Part shown: one piece after another, positions 22,898 to 32,773 of the stretch | Layout of the letters: every line of letters starts with the position of its first letter | Numbering within the stretch: position 1 is the first letter of the stretch | Origin: Ornithinimicrobium tianjinense | GTDB lineage: Bacteria > Actinomycetota > Actinomycetes > Actinomycetales > Dermatophilaceae | Assembly: GCF_014636495.1 (NCBI RefSeq) | Contig: NZ_BMEM01000001.1 | Span: 356,195-420,194, forward strand | Direction of reading: 5' to 3' | DNA length: 64,000 nucleotides | The notes under the pieces: model-generated | Told to the model about the DNA's origin: nothing | Database searches by the model: none | The model's input: only the letters and a program-made list of their open reading frames with translations | Translations under genes and position numbers: made by a program

Positions 22898-23145
22898 CGA
22901 CCGTCGGTGTTCGAGGGCGAAGACCACGGTCTGATGTGTGTCAGCTCGGTCTCCGCCGACGGGATGAGGCTGTGCGTCCATGCGCCCAGCCTCGTCCGGG
23001 GCAGGGCCGCGAACGATGGTGCGACCCGCCCGACCGCACGGGGGTTAACCCGATCGCCGTCCGCCGTTCAGCAACAACCCCGGCAGGCCGCAGGGAAGGA
23101 CCAGCACGCCGAGCACCGCGCGCGGTGTGCATATCGTTGTTCTGA

Positions 23146-24411
23146 TGCCCAGCAGCGGGGCGATGGTGCTCTGCACGTCGCGGCTCTCGCGCTGACAGCA
23201 CGCAGGACGAGGTCCCGCCGCTGGACGAGATCTGGTGGCTCGTCAACGCCAACGCCGCCGCCGCCGAGTCGGTCACCTACCACGTCGTGGAGCCGATCTT
23301 CGGTGTCCCGCTCGAGGCGACGTTCACCGGCCGCCCCGACTCCCCGAGCTACGGGATGGATGTCGACTTCGCCGGCATGACGGTGGAGGGCGTGGTCGCC
23401 GACGGTGTCTACTACGTCCGGGCCGACGAGGCTTTCTGGCAGGAGGCCGGCTACGCCGACGTCGCCGCCGACGGGGCGTCGGCGATGGAGGGCATCAGCT
23501 TCCCTGCGCTCTGGAGCGAGCTGGTGACGAAAGCCCTGGTCGGCGGATACCTCGACACGACGGTCGCCGAGCTGACCGAGCTGGACGGCACCGCCGCCTA
23601 CCACTACGTGACCGAGAAGCAGGGGCGAGAGTTCTGAGTCACCGCAGAGGGGGAGCCGAGGCTCCTCCGCGCGGTGGGCGAGGGTGGCATCGAGGTCACC
23701 ACGACCGGCTGGGACGCGACCGAGGTGCCCGCCGCCCCCGACGACGCGATGACGCTCACGGGGGAGCCAGCCCCACCCGCGCCAGAGCCGGAGGACGGAG
23801 AGGCTCCGGACGTCCCGGACGGCGAGGTGCCGTCAGTGGAGAAGATCTGGCCCACGGTCGTGGAGCGGGCACGGTCGGCCAGCTCGGTCACCAGCAGCTC
23901 GGTGGAGGCCGGTACCTATGAGCCGCGCACCCAGATCATCACGGGCCAGACCGACGACTCCAACGTCGAGCAACGGTCCCTGGTGAACGGCAAGGCCAGC
24001 ACGGAGCGTCTCGTCGACGGGGTCACCTACCTCAAGGGGGACGTGGCCTACTGGGACAGCGCCATCGAGCTCGCCGACCGGTGGCTCATCAAGCCTGACG
24101 AGGGCAGCCCTCTGCTGTTCACGCCCTCCCAGGAGATCGAGGACCTGCTCGCATGGGTGGGGCCAGCCGAGGGGACAGAGATGGTCCGGGCGGAGCTGAC
24201 GACCTTCCGGGGAGCGCCGGCCTACTGTTACACCCTGGTCACCGCGGACGACGACCCCCGACAGGTCTGGGTCTCGGCCGAGAAGGAGCCACGGCTGCTC
24301 ATGGTCGCCATCGACCAGGGAGGCGACGAGTGGGGGGTCTACACACTCACCGACTGGGACAGAGTCGAGCCGGTCATCGCTCCGGAGGGGGCTGTGCCGC
24401 TCGGCCAGTGA
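23146..24411 (+). pseudogene. Broken two-domain lipoprotein-like gene with in-frame UGA
   Basis: One reading frame from about 23146 to 24411 encodes two related ~150-residue beta-rich domains, starting DEIWWLVNANAAAAESV (about 23224) and EKIWPTVVERARSASSV (about 23838). They recall LppX/LprG-type lipoproteins. The frame is interrupted by TGA at 23635-23637. The residues around it, REF-stop-VTAEGEPRLL, align with QVWVSAEKEPRLL in domain two, so a tryptophan codon TGG has become TGA. The 5' end is also damaged: a signal-like sequence ALHVAALALTA lies in another frame just upstream (about 23170-23205), with no lipobox cysteine in register. Two short ORFs (from GTG 23287 and GTG 23674) could be translated separately. 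Confidence 0.7.
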
Positions 24412-24432
24412 CCGGTTGACGTGGACGTGCTG

Positions 24433-25032
24433 CTAGTCGACGGCGGGGGTGACGACCGGCTTCCAGCTCGGCCGGGCGGCCTCGTAGGCGCTGATCTCGT
24501 CCTCGTGCTGGAGCGTGAGGGAGATGTCGTCCAGGCCGTTCTCGAGGCGCCAGGCGACGTAGTCGTCGACCTGGAAGGTCGCCACGATGTCGCCGCAGGT
24601 CACGCTGCGGGCCGGCAGGTCGACGGTGATCTCGGTGCCCGGCTCGGCCTCGAGCTGCTTCCAGATCAGCTCGATGTCACCCTGCTCGAGCTGCGCGGTG
24701 AGCAGCCCGCCCTTGCCGGAGTTGCCGCGGAAGATGTCGGCGAACTTCGAGGAGAGCACGGCCCGGAAGCCGTACTGCTGCAGCGCCCACACCGCGTGCT
24801 CGCGCGAGCTGCCCGTCCCGAAGTCGGGACCGGCGACGAGGACCGAGCCCGCGGCATACCCGGGCTGGTTGAGCACGAAGCCGGGGTCCTCGCGCCAGCG
24901 CGCGAAGAGCCCGTCCTCGAACCCGGTCCGGGAGACCCGCTTGAGGTAGTGCGCCGGGATGATCTGGTCGGTGTCGACGTTCGAGCGCCGCAGCGGGACC
25001 CCGACGCCGGTGTGCGTGGTGAACTTCTCCAT
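24433..25032 (-). CDS. leuD: 3-isopropylmalate dehydratase small subunit
   Basis: Together with LeuC, isomerises 2- to 3-isopropylmalate. The 199-residue protein begins [26 protein letters not shown] and contains [14 protein letters not shown] and the GNSGKGGL stretch typical of aconitase swivel domains. ATG 25032 overlaps the leuC stop by one base (TGATG). A 70-bp piece of this gene is copied at 19822-19891. The gene is convergent with the broken lipoprotein gene, 21 bases away. Confidence 0.96.
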   Translation of the reverse strand: MEKFTTHTGVGVPLRRSNVDTDQIIPAHYLKRVSRTGFEDGLFARWREDPGFVLNQPGYAAGSVLVAGPDFGTGSSREHAVWALQQYGFRAVLSSKFADIFRGNSGKGGLLTAQLEQGDIELIWKQLEAEPGTEITVDLPARSVTCGDIVATFQVDDYVAWRLENGLDDISLTLQHEDEISAYEAARPSWKPVVTPAVD

Positions 25033-26444
25033 CAGGCCATGACCTCCTCGGCCAGGTCGGCGGGCGAGGACAGGGTGCCGCGCACGGCGGTCGCGGCGGC
25101 GACCGCGGGGGAGACCAGGTGCGTGCGGCCCCGGGCGCCCTGCCGGCCCTCGAAGTTGCGGTTGGACGTTGAGGCGCAGCGCTCCTCGGGGGCGAGCTGG
25201 TCGGGGTTCATGCCCAGGCACATCGAGCACCCGGCCAGGCGCCACTCGCCGCCGGCCTCGGTGAAGACCGTGTCGAGCCCCTCCTCCTCGGCCTGGAGGC
25301 GCACGGAGTGCGAGCCGGGCACCACCAGCAGCCGGACCCCGTCCGCGACGTGGCGGCCACGCAGCACCTCGGCAGCCAGGCGGAGATCCTCGATGCGTCC
25401 GTTGGTGCACGAGCCCAGGAAGACCGCGTCCACCCCGACCTCGCGCATCGGCGTGCCGGCGGTCAGACCCATGTAGTCCAGGGCCCGGCGGGCGGCGTCC
25501 TTGCTGTCGTCGTCGCCGAAGGACTCCGGGTCCGGCACGGCCTCGCCCAGCTGGACGGACTGGGCCGGGTTGGTGCCCCACGTGACGTATGGCGTCAACG
25601 TCGCGGCGTCGAGGTGCACCTCGGCGTCGAAGACGGCGCCCTCGTCGCTGGGCAGCTGGCGCCACGCCTCGACGGCGGCGTCCCAGTCGGCCCCCTGCGG
25701 GGCGTGCGGACGGCCCTTGAGGTAGTCGAAGGTCTTCTCGTCCGGGGCGACCATCCCGGCCCGCGCCCCCGCCTCGATCGACATGTTGCAGATCGTCATC
25801 CGGCCCTCCATCGACAGGCCCCGGATGGCTGAGCCGCGGTACTCCAGCACGTAGCCCTGCCCGCCGCCGGTGCCGATCCGGTTGATGACCGCCAGGATGA
25901 TGTCCTTCGCGCCGACGCCGGCGGGCAGCTCGCCCTCCACGGTGATCGCCATCGTCCGGAAGGGCTTGAGCGGCAGCGTCTGGGTGGCCATCACGTGCTC
26001 GACCTCGGAGGTGCCGATGCCGAAGGCCAGGGCGCCGAACGCGCCGTGGGTGGAGGTGTGGGAGTCGCCGCACACGATCGTCATACCGGGCTGGGTCAGA
26101 CCCAGCTCCGGGCCGATCACGTGCACGATGCCCTGGCCGCGACGACCGCGCTCGTGGTGCACGATCCCGAACTCGGCGCAGTTGGCCTTCAGCGCCTCCA
26201 GCTGGGTGCGCGAGACGGGGTCGGTCACCGGGCCGAGCGTGGTCGGCACGTTGTGGTCCTCGGTCGCGACCGTCAGGTCGGGGCGGCGCACGGGGCGCCC
26301 GGCCATCCGCAGGCCGTCGAAGGCCTGGGGGCTCGTGACCTCGTGGATGAGGTGCAGGTCGATGTAGAGAAGGTCGGGCTCGCCCTCGGCAGAGCGGACG
26401 ACGTGCTGCGCCCACAGCTTCTCGGCCATCGTGAGTCCGGCCAC
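25032..26444 (-). CDS. leuC: 3-isopropylmalate dehydratase large subunit
   Basis: This 470-residue aconitase-family subunit carries the [4Fe-4S] cluster. Visible motifs are [46 protein letters not shown] (first cluster cysteine), [15 protein letters not shown] (second) and [12 protein letters not shown] near residue 400 (the last). GTG 26444 is preceded by GAGGAGG at good spacing. It forms an operon with leuD and is divergent from leuB; about 200 bases between them hold both promoters. The order leuCD and divergent leuB with a separate leuA is the leucine set of this window. Confidence 0.96.
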   Translation of the reverse strand: MAGLTMAEKLWAQHVVRSAEGEPDLLYIDLHLIHEVTSPQAFDGLRMAGRPVRRPDLTVATEDHNVPTTLGPVTDPVSRTQLEALKANCAEFGIVHHERGRRGQGIVHVIGPELGLTQPGMTIVCGDSHTSTHGAFGALAFGIGTSEVEHVMATQTLPLKPFRTMAITVEGELPAGVGAKDIILAVINRIGTGGGQGYVLEYRGSAIRGLSMEGRMTICNMSIEAGARAGMVAPDEKTFDYLKGRPHAPQGADWDAAVEAWRQLPSDEGAVFDAEVHLDAATLTPYVTWGTNPAQSVQLGEAVPDPESFGDDDSKDAARRALDYMGLTAGTPMREVGVDAVFLGSCTNGRIEDLRLAAEVLRGRHVADGVRLLVVPGSHSVRLQAEEEGLDTVFTEAGGEWRLAGCSMCLGMNPDQLAPEERCASTSNRNFEGRQGARGRTHLVSPAVAAATAVRGTLSSPADLAEEVMA

Positions 26445-26644
26445 TGGACCTCCTCGGGTATGGGGTGTCCCCGGCCGTCGCGTTGACGTCGGGGCAAGGG
26501 AGAGAGGCCCACTCTATCGACTGCCCCCGCGCTCCTCGTCGTCGCGGTCGGTCAGGCGGCTGGCGCGCCCACGTGGTCACGGCCCGGAGCCGGTGCGCCA
26601 CAATGTCCGCAACCCCCACCGACCGTCGCGTCAAGGAGCCCCGC

Positions 26645-27790
26645 ATGACAGAGCCGCAGCGCACCCACAGCATCGCCGTCCTGCCCGGCGACGGGATCGG
26701 TCCCGAGGTGACGGCCGCCGCGCTCGCCGTGCTCGACGCCGCTCAGGAGCGGTTCGGCTTCACGACCGAGCGCACCGACGTCCCCCTCGGTGCCGACCAC
26801 TACCTGTCCACCGGCGAGCTGCTGCCCGACGCGACCGTCGAGGAGCTGCGCGGCCACGACGCCATCCTCTTCGGGGCGATCGGCAGCCCGACGGTCACGC
26901 CGGGCATCCTCGAGCGCGGCATCATCCTGGCGCTGCGCCGCCAGATGGAGCAGGCGATCAACCTGCGGCCGGTCCGGCTCTACGACGGCGTGCCCACGCC
27001 CATCGCCGGCCTGACCCCCGAGCGCTGCGACATGGTGATCGTCCGCGAGAACACCGAGGGCGCCTACGTCGCCCAGGGCAGCACCGTGCACGCCGGCACG
27101 AGCGCCCAGGTGGCGGTCCAGGAGTCCGTCAACACCTGGTATGCCGTGGAGCGCGCCGTGGACTTCGCGTTCCGCCTGGCCTCGGTGCGGCGCAAGAAGC
27201 TCACCCTCTGCCACAAGACCAACGTCCTCGTCGAGGCCGGCAAGCTGTGGACCCGGGCGATGGAGGAGGTCGGCGCGCGCTACCCCGACGTGGAGACCGA
27301 CTACGTCCACGTCGACGCGATGTGCATGCACCTGCCGGTCAACCCGGAGCGCTTCGACGTCGTCGTCACCGACAACCTCTTCGGTGACATCGTCACCGAC
27401 CTCGGTGCGGTCGTGCAGGGCGGGCTTGGCGTCGCGGCGAGCGGCAACCTCAACATCGCCGGCACCGGCACGAGCATGTTCGAGCCGATCCACGGCTCCG
27501 CGCCCGACATCGCCGGCCGTGGTTGGGCCAACCCGGCCGGGGCGTGCCTGTCCCTGTCGATGATGCTCGGTCACCTGGGCGAGGGCGAGGCGGCTGCCGC
27601 CGTCGAGGCGGCCGCGGCCGCGGTCGTCGCGCAGCTGCCGGCGCTCGCCGGCGCGGAGATGGGCGCCACCACCGAGGAGCTCGGCCGACGCATCGCCGAC
27701 CTCGTGCGGGACGGCGGTGCCCCGGCCGTCGAGGGCAGCCTGATGAGCCAGCTCGCGCAGGTGATGGCCGGGCTGCGGGACGGGTCGTGA
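26645..27790 (+). CDS. leuB: 3-isopropylmalate dehydrogenase
   Basis: Oxidises and decarboxylates 3-isopropylmalate with NAD. The 381-residue protein has the family pattern: [36 protein letters not shown] with the substrate-binding arginines, [21 protein letters not shown] with the catalytic lysine, [11 protein letters not shown] with metal aspartates and [12 protein letters not shown]. It is about 30 to 40 residues longer than many bacterial LeuB proteins, mostly at the C-terminus. ATG 26645 follows AAGGAG at seven bases. The stop overlaps the alr start (GTGA), an unusual pairing. A related tartrate or isocitrate-type dehydrogenase is less likely given the adjacent leuCD. Confidence 0.9.
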   Translation: MTEPQRTHSIAVLPGDGIGPEVTAAALAVLDAAQERFGFTTERTDVPLGADHYLSTGELLPDATVEELRGHDAILFGAIGSPTVTPGILERGIILALRRQMEQAINLRPVRLYDGVPTPIAGLTPERCDMVIVRENTEGAYVAQGSTVHAGTSAQVAVQESVNTWYAVERAVDFAFRLASVRRKKLTLCHKTNVLVEAGKLWTRAMEEVGARYPDVETDYVHVDAMCMHLPVNPERFDVVVTDNLFGDIVTDLGAVVQGGLGVAASGNLNIAGTGTSMFEPIHGSAPDIAGRGWANPAGACLSLSMMLGHLGEGEAAAAVEAAAAAVVAQLPALAGAEMGATTEELGRRIADLVRDGGAPAVEGSLMSQLAQVMAGLRDGS

Positions 27791-28962
27791 CCGAGCTGAG
27801 CGCGGTGTGGCCCGCCCGGGTCACCATCGACCTGGACGCGATCCGCGACAACGTCCGAGCCCTGCGCGACCGGGTCGGTGGCGCCGAGCTCATGGCGGTG
27901 GTCAAGGCGGACGCCTACGGCCACGGCCTGGTGCCGTCGGCCCGCGCCGCGCTCGCGGGGGGTGCGTGCGCGCTCGGTGTCGCCCAGCCCGCCGAGGCCC
28001 TGCTGCTGCGCGCCGCCGAGATCCAGGCGCCGATCCTGACCTGGCTCGTGGCCCCTGGCGTCGACCTGGCCCCGCTCGTCGATGCCGACGTCGAGGTCGC
28101 GGCCGCGACCCCGTGGGCGCTGGAGGAGCTGGCCCGCGTCGCCCGTGAGCTCGGCCGCCCCGCGACCACCCAGCTCAAGGTCGACACGGGGCTCGCGCGC
28201 AACGGGGCGAGCGCCATACCCCTGAAGAAGGGTGACGCGCGGACCGACTGGACCGACCTCGTCGACCTCGCCGCGCGGCTGCAGGCGGAGGGCAGCGTGC
28301 GCACGCGCGGGGTCTTCACGCACTTCGCGTATGCCGACGCGCCCCTGCACCCGACCGTGCGCGGGCAGCAGGAGGCCTTCGCCGACGCGGTGGCGGTCGC
28401 CGAGCGCGCCGGGCTGGACCTCGAGGTGCGGCACATGAGCAACTCGGCCGCGACGCTGACCACCCCGGAGGCGGCCTGGGACATGGTGCGTCCCGGGCTC
28501 GCCGTCTACGGGCTGTCCCCGGTGCCCGACCTGGGGTCGCCGGCCGACTACGGGCTCCGGCCGGCCATGCGGGTCAGCGCGTCCGTGGTCGTGGCCAAGC
28601 GGATCCCGGCGGGGCAGGGCGTCTCCTACGGCCACACCTACGCGCCCGAGCGCGAGACGACCGTGGTGGACGTGCCTCTCGGGTATGCCGACGGCGTGCC
28701 CCGTCACGCGTCGGGCACGGGTCCGGTGCTCGTCGGGGGGCAGCGGCGGACCGTCTCCGGGCGCGTGTGCATGGACCAGTTCGTCGTCGACGTCGGGGAC
28801 CTCGACGTGCAGGTCGGGGACGAGGTCGTGCTGTTCGGCGCCGGGGCCGACGGGGAGCCGACCGCCCAGGACTGGGCCGACGCCGCAGGGACGATCAGCT
28901 ACGAGATCGTCACCCGCCTCGGGCCGCGGGTCCCGCGCGTCTACGTCGGGGAGGGCGCGTGA
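27787..28962 (+). CDS. alr: Alanine racemase
   Basis: PLP enzyme that supplies D-alanine for peptidoglycan. The 391-residue protein has the PLP lysine at about residue 40 in AVVKADAYGHG. The catalytic tyrosine of the C-terminal barrel end is in GVSYGHTY near residue 281, and GRVCMDQFVVDVGD precedes the C-terminus. GTG 27787 overlaps the leuB stop by four bases and its own stop overlaps tsaE the same way. In many actinobacteria alr follows nnr; here it is separated from nnr by thiamin, pantothenate and leucine genes. Confidence 0.95.
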   Translation: MTELSAVWPARVTIDLDAIRDNVRALRDRVGGAELMAVVKADAYGHGLVPSARAALAGGACALGVAQPAEALLLRAAEIQAPILTWLVAPGVDLAPLVDADVEVAAATPWALEELARVARELGRPATTQLKVDTGLARNGASAIPLKKGDARTDWTDLVDLAARLQAEGSVRTRGVFTHFAYADAPLHPTVRGQQEAFADAVAVAERAGLDLEVRHMSNSAATLTTPEAAWDMVRPGLAVYGLSPVPDLGSPADYGLRPAMRVSASVVVAKRIPAGQGVSYGHTYAPERETTVVDVPLGYADGVPRHASGTGPVLVGGQRRTVSGRVCMDQFVVDVGDLDVQVGDEVVLFGAGADGEPTAQDWADAAGTISYEIVTRLGPRVPRVYVGEGA

Positions 28963-29438
28963 GCGGCGTCGTGCTCGAGCTGCCGACGAGCGCGGACACC
29001 CAGGCGCTGGGGGAGCGTCTCGGGCGGCTGCTGCGCGCCGGGGACCTCGTCGTGCTGACCGGCGACCTGGGCGCCGGCAAGACGACGCTGACCCAAGGGC
29101 TGGCCGCCGGGCTGGGCGTGCGCGGCCCGATCACCTCGCCGACCTTCGTCATCGCGCGCGTCCACCCCTCGCTGGTCGGCGGGCCGGCGCTCGTGCACGT
29201 CGACGCCTACCGGCTGGGGGGCGAGGCGGAGCTCGACGACCTCGACCTGGACACCTCGCTGGAGGAGTCCGTCACGGTCGTGGAGTGGGGGCACGGGCTG
29301 GCCGAGCACCTCGCCGACGAGATGCTCGAGGTCGAGCTGCAGCGCTCCGGCAGCGAGGACGGTGACCAGCAGTCGCGGTCGGTGTCGCTGCGCGGCGTCG
29401 GGGACCGCTGGGCGCAGCTGGCGCAGCAGCTCGGCTGA
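28959..29438 (+). CDS. tsaE: tRNA threonylcarbamoyladenosine biosynthesis ATPase TsaE
   Basis: This 159-residue P-loop ATPase supports the TsaB-TsaD complex that modifies A37 of ANN-decoding tRNAs. Walker A is GDLGAGKTT at residues 35-43. ITSPTFVIARVH and HVDAYRLGGEAELDDLDL follow, then VVEWGHGLAEHL, all typical. GTG 28959 overlaps the alr stop by four bases. The partners tsaB and tsaD, often next door, are not in the window; the following gene is a phosphatase on a separate promoter. Confidence 0.93.
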   Translation: MSGVVLELPTSADTQALGERLGRLLRAGDLVVLTGDLGAGKTTLTQGLAAGLGVRGPITSPTFVIARVHPSLVGGPALVHVDAYRLGGEAELDDLDLDTSLEESVTVVEWGHGLAEHLADEMLEVELQRSGSEDGDQQSRSVSLRGVGDRWAQLAQQLG

Positions 29439-29453
29439 GTCGGCGGCGGGCCC

Positions 29454-29459
29454 TACATT
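29454..29459 (+). promoter_or_regulatory. -10 hexamer TACATT of a leaderless phosphatase gene
   Basis: TACATT ends seven bases before ATG 29467 with no ribosome binding site between them, so the phosphatase gene appears to have its own leaderless transcript starting in the short gap after tsaE. Confidence 0.5.
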
Positions 29460-29466
29460 GGGACCC

Positions 29467-30042
29467 ATGGAGCAGGGGTTGATCCTGGTGGTGTGCACCG
29501 GCAACGTGTGCCGTTCGCCGCTGGTCGAGCGGGTGCTGCAGGCGGGGCTGGACCAGCGGCACGGGCCCGGGAGCGTGCTGGTGCGCTCGGCGGGCACGTC
29601 GGGGCTGGAGGGATGGCCGATGGACGAGCGCTCGGCGGCGCTGCTCGCCGACCTGGGCGGGTCGGCGGACGGTTTCGCGGCCCGCCGACTCACGCCCGAG
29701 ATGGTGGCCGCGGCTGAGCTGGTGCTCACCGCGACCCGTGACCACCGTGCCCGGTCGGTGAGGCTGCACCCCCGGGCGTTGCGGCGCACCTTCACCGTGC
29801 GGGAGCTGGCGGACATCCTGTCCAGGGTGCCCGAGGAGGAGCTCCCGACGGCCGCCGACCCCGCGGAGCGGCTGCGGGAGCTGGTCCGGGTCGCCGGTGA
29901 CCACCGCGGGCTGCACCTGCCCGACCGGCCCGAGGACCACGACCTCGTGGACCCCTTCCGTCGGGAGGACTCCGTCTACGCCCAGCTGCGCGAGGAGCTG
30001 CTGCCGGCGCTCCCGCACCTGCGGCGTGGGCTCGGTCTCTGA
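29467..30042 (+). CDS. Low-molecular-weight protein-tyrosine phosphatase
   Basis: This 191-residue enzyme begins LILVVCTGNVCRSPLVERVL, the LMW-PTP active-site loop with nucleophile Cys10 and phosphate-binding Arg16 (C-x5-R). The general-acid aspartate is probably in DHDLVDPFRRE near the C-terminus. In bacteria such phosphatases often sit with exopolysaccharide genes and dephosphorylate the tyrosine-kinase partner. The next gene is a polyprenyl-phosphate sugar transferase, which fits. No tyrosine kinase gene is in the window. Confidence 0.88.
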   Translation: MEQGLILVVCTGNVCRSPLVERVLQAGLDQRHGPGSVLVRSAGTSGLEGWPMDERSAALLADLGGSADGFAARRLTPEMVAAAELVLTATRDHRARSVRLHPRALRRTFTVRELADILSRVPEEELPTAADPAERLRELVRVAGDHRGLHLPDRPEDHDLVDPFRREDSVYAQLREELLPALPHLRRGLGL

Positions 30043-30224
30043 GCCCGCGCCGAGCGACCAGCTCACCCGTGCTGGTGCCTCATCTGCCCCTCCAGCCCCC
30101 ACCCGGAGCCCGAGGGTGGACGTATGTGGGTGCGGGCTGCTCTAATGACCAAGGGTAAAGAATTGGTAAGGAAGTGCTGGTCGCCGTGCCGACCGCGCTC
30201 CTGACCAGCGGCAGATGGGACGCC

Positions 30225-31778
30225 ATGACGGCATCGGTTGAGGTTACTCGGGCTGGGGTGCCTGGGTCCTACGGAGATGGGGCCGTAGGAGCAACCCCGC
30301 TCTTCGTGCTGCCCGAGGCGATGAACGCCGCCCGCGAGTCCCGGGCCCGCTCCACCAACCGGGCCCGGCGCTACCTCGCCGGCTACCTCCGGTCCGTCCG
30401 CGCGATCGACCTGCTGGCCGTGTCCGTGGCCCTGGTCGCGGCGCACCTGCTCCGCTTCGGCGTCGAGTCCCGTCAGCTGCAGTACGGCCTGGGCCAGGTG
30501 AGCTACGTGCTGGTCACCGCGCTGCTCGTGCTCGGCTGGATGGTCTCCCTCCAGCTGCAGAACGCCTACGACGGCCGTCTCGTCGGGCACGGCGTGCAGG
30601 AGTACCGCCAGGTCTTCCAGGCCTCCACCTGGCTGTTCGCGATCCTGGCGATCGTGGCGCTGGCGTTCAAGGTCGACGTCGCGCGGCTCTACGTCCTCGT
30701 GGCCTTCCCCCTCGGGACGCTCCTGCTGCTGACGGGTCGATGGACCGCCCGACGCTGGCTGGTCAGGCAGCGCCGCCGCGGCCGGCTCTCCGACCGGGTG
30801 CTCCTCGTCGGTGACCGCGACCACGTCGCCAGCCTCGTCGTCGCCCTGCGGCGCACGCCGGACGCCGGCTACAACGTGCTCGGTGCCTGCGTGGACCGCG
30901 TCAGCACCGGCAAGGTCGCCGGGGTGCCCGTGGTCGGCCCGGAGTCCGACGTCCTGCTCAAGGCGCTGGAGCTCGAGGTCGACGTGGTGGCCGTGTCCTC
31001 CTCCGCCGGGCTGGGGCAGACCGGCCTGCGGCGTCTGGGCTGGGCGCTCGAGGGCACCGACATCGACCTCGTCGTGGCGCCAGGCATCATGGACGTCGCC
31101 GGTCCTCGCGTGCTGACCCGCCCCGTGCAGGGGCTGCCGCTCATCCACGTGGAGGCGCCGTCCTTCGCCGGCCCCCAGCTCGTGCTCAAGAACGTCACCG
31201 ACCGCGTGCTCGCCGTCGTCACGGCCGCGCTGCTGGCTCCGGTGATCCTGGGCGTGGCCCTCGCGGTCAAGCTCGAGGACGGCGGCCCGGTGCTCTTCCG
31301 CCAGGAACGGGTGGGTCGGGACGGGCGCACCTTCTCGATGTACAAGTTCCGCAGCATGGTCGTCGAGGCCGACCGCCAGCTGCCGGCGTTGCTCGCCGCG
31401 CACGACGGCGCCGGACCGTTGTTCAAGCTCCACGCCGACCCGCGCGTCACCGGCGTGGGTGCCGTCATCCGTCGCTACTCCCTCGACGAGCTGCCCCAGC
31501 TGCTCAACGTCATGCTCGGGCACATGAGCCTGGTCGGTCCGCGACCGCCCCTGCCGCGCGAGGTGGCCGAGTACGAGGCGGACACGCGCCGGCGCCTCCT
31601 GGTCAAGCCGGGCATGACCGGGCTGTGGCAGATCAACGGACGCAGCGACCTGTCCTGGGAGGAGTCGGTCCGGCTCGACCTCTACTACGTGGAGAACTGG
31701 ACGCCGGTGCTGGATCTGATGATCCTGTGGCGCACCGTCTCGGTCGTGCTGCACCCGGACTCCAGCGGAGCCTACTGA
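30225..31778 (+). CDS. Polyprenyl-phosphate sugar-1-phosphate transferase (WbaP/WcaJ type)
   Basis: This ~517-residue membrane enzyme starts a polysaccharide chain by moving a sugar-1-phosphate onto undecaprenyl phosphate. Residues about 45-170 hold four hydrophobic segments, and a nucleotide-binding-like domain follows (LLVGDRDHVASLV). A fifth segment near 330 leads into the catalytic domain: GGPVLFRQERVGRDGRTF, MYKFRSMVVEAD, DELPQLLNVMLGHMSLVGPRPPLP and KPGMTGLWQINGRSDL. I use ATG 30225; a GTG at 30174 after AAGGA lies in a notably AT-rich stretch and may be the real start. It follows the tyrosine phosphatase, suggesting a capsule or exopolysaccharide role. Confidence 0.88.
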   Translation: MTASVEVTRAGVPGSYGDGAVGATPLFVLPEAMNAARESRARSTNRARRYLAGYLRSVRAIDLLAVSVALVAAHLLRFGVESRQLQYGLGQVSYVLVTALLVLGWMVSLQLQNAYDGRLVGHGVQEYRQVFQASTWLFAILAIVALAFKVDVARLYVLVAFPLGTLLLLTGRWTARRWLVRQRRRGRLSDRVLLVGDRDHVASLVVALRRTPDAGYNVLGACVDRVSTGKVAGVPVVGPESDVLLKALELEVDVVAVSSSAGLGQTGLRRLGWALEGTDIDLVVAPGIMDVAGPRVLTRPVQGLPLIHVEAPSFAGPQLVLKNVTDRVLAVVTAALLAPVILGVALAVKLEDGGPVLFRQERVGRDGRTFSMYKFRSMVVEADRQLPALLAAHDGAGPLFKLHADPRVTGVGAVIRRYSLDELPQLLNVMLGHMSLVGPRPPLPREVAEYEADTRRRLLVKPGMTGLWQINGRSDLSWEESVRLDLYYVENWTPVLDLMILWRTVSVVLHPDSSGAY

Positions 31779-31789
31779 CCGTGTCTCGG

Positions 31790-31795
31790 TAGGGT
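31790..31795 (+). promoter_or_regulatory. -10 hexamer TAGGGT of leaderless pheA
   Basis: TAGGGT ends six bases before GTG 31802, a leaderless arrangement identical in hexamer and spacing to the DUF1206 gene at 5417. Confidence 0.55.
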
Positions 31796-31801
31796 TCGTG
31801 G

Positions 31802-32731
31802 GTGACCAGCACCCGCATCGCCTACCTCGGCCCCACCGGCACCTTCACCGAGCAGGCTGTCCGGCAGTGGGCTCCGGAGCTGGTGACCGCCGCCTGGGCG
31901 GCACCCAGCGTCCCGGCCGCGATCCAGGCGCTGCGTGACCGTGAGGCCGACGCCGCGGTCGTGCCGTTCGAGAACTCCGTCGAGGGGTCCGTGCCCGCCA
32001 CCCTCCAGGCGCTGCTCGAGGGCGACGGTGACGACGGCGTCCGCATCACCGGGGAGGTGCACGTGCAGGTGCAGTTCTCCCTGCTGGTGCGCCCCGGCAC
32101 CACCCTCGAGGGGGTGCGCACCGTGGCCTCGCACCCGCACGCCTTCGCCCAGACCAGGGAGTGGCTGGCCACGCACCTGCCGGACGCTCAGCAGGTGCCC
32201 GAGTCGTCCACCGCTCGTGCCGCCCAGGCGGTGGCCGAGGGCGGGTATGACGCGGCCGTCGCCGCGCCGGGCGCGGGCACGGCATACCAGCTCCAGACCG
32301 CTGCGGAGCGGATCGCCGACCGGGAGGGGGCGGTGACGCGCTTCGTCGTGCTGACGCGGGGGACCCCGGTGCCGCCGCCGACGGGCAGCGACCGGACCAC
32401 GCTGGTCGCGCTGATCTGGCAGAACCGGCCCGGTGCGCTGCTGGAGCTGCTGGAGCAGTTCGCGACGCGCGGGATCGACCTGAGCCGGCTCGAGTCGCGG
32501 CCGACGGGGGAGGGGCTCGGGGAGTACTGCTTCTGGATCGACGCGGACGCGCACCTGTCGGAGCACCGGATGCGCGAGGCGCTCACCGGCTTGCGACGGA
32601 CCTGCCGGGACGTGCGGTTCCTCGGCTCGTACGCCCGTGCGGACCGGCGACCGGTGCCGGCGCCGCCGCATGCGGACGACCGCGCCTACGCCGAGGCGCA
32701 GGCGTGGGTCGAGAGGCTGGGTCGGTCCTGA
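31802..32731 (+). CDS. pheA: Prephenate dehydratase
   Basis: Converts prephenate to phenylpyruvate for phenylalanine synthesis. The 309-residue monofunctional enzyme starts RIAYLGPTGTFTEQAVRQW and has VVPFENSVEGSVPATL and HPHAFAQTREWL. Its ACT regulatory domain runs from about residue 198 (TTLVALIWQNRPGALLELLEQFATRGIDLSRLESRPT), which in homologues binds phenylalanine. No chorismate mutase domain is attached. GTG 31802 is six bases after a TAGGGT hexamer. A terminator-like hairpin follows. Confidence 0.94.
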   Translation: MTSTRIAYLGPTGTFTEQAVRQWAPELVTAAWAAPSVPAAIQALRDREADAAVVPFENSVEGSVPATLQALLEGDGDDGVRITGEVHVQVQFSLLVRPGTTLEGVRTVASHPHAFAQTREWLATHLPDAQQVPESSTARAAQAVAEGGYDAAVAAPGAGTAYQLQTAAERIADREGAVTRFVVLTRGTPVPPPTGSDRTTLVALIWQNRPGALLELLEQFATRGIDLSRLESRPTGEGLGEYCFWIDADAHLSEHRMREALTGLRRTCRDVRFLGSYARADRRPVPAPPHADDRAYAEAQAWVERLGRS

Positions 32732-32733
32732 CC

Positions 32734-32765
32734 CGACCGGACAGGCGCTGGTGCCGCCCCGGTCG
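32734..32765. terminator. Hairpin between convergent pheA and SGNH genes
   Basis: CGACCGG (32734-32740) pairs with CCGGTCG (32759-32765), and inside it GGCGC pairs with GTGCC. It begins three bases after the pheA stop. The SGNH-like gene ends nine bases beyond on the other strand, so it may serve both. Confidence 0.55.
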
Positions 32766-32773
32766 TCAGCGGG

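Noticed and set aside
21632-23380. 582-residue plus-strand frame across the glycosyltransferase operon
   Set aside because: It is antisense to two well-supported glycosyltransferase genes and has no domain. Its last part only matters as the out-of-frame signal-like stretch of the broken lipoprotein gene.
26645-27790. Tartrate or homoisocitrate dehydrogenase instead of LeuB
   Set aside because: The protein is long and somewhat divergent, but leuC and leuD are adjacent and divergent, leuA is near, and no other candidate for leuB is visible.
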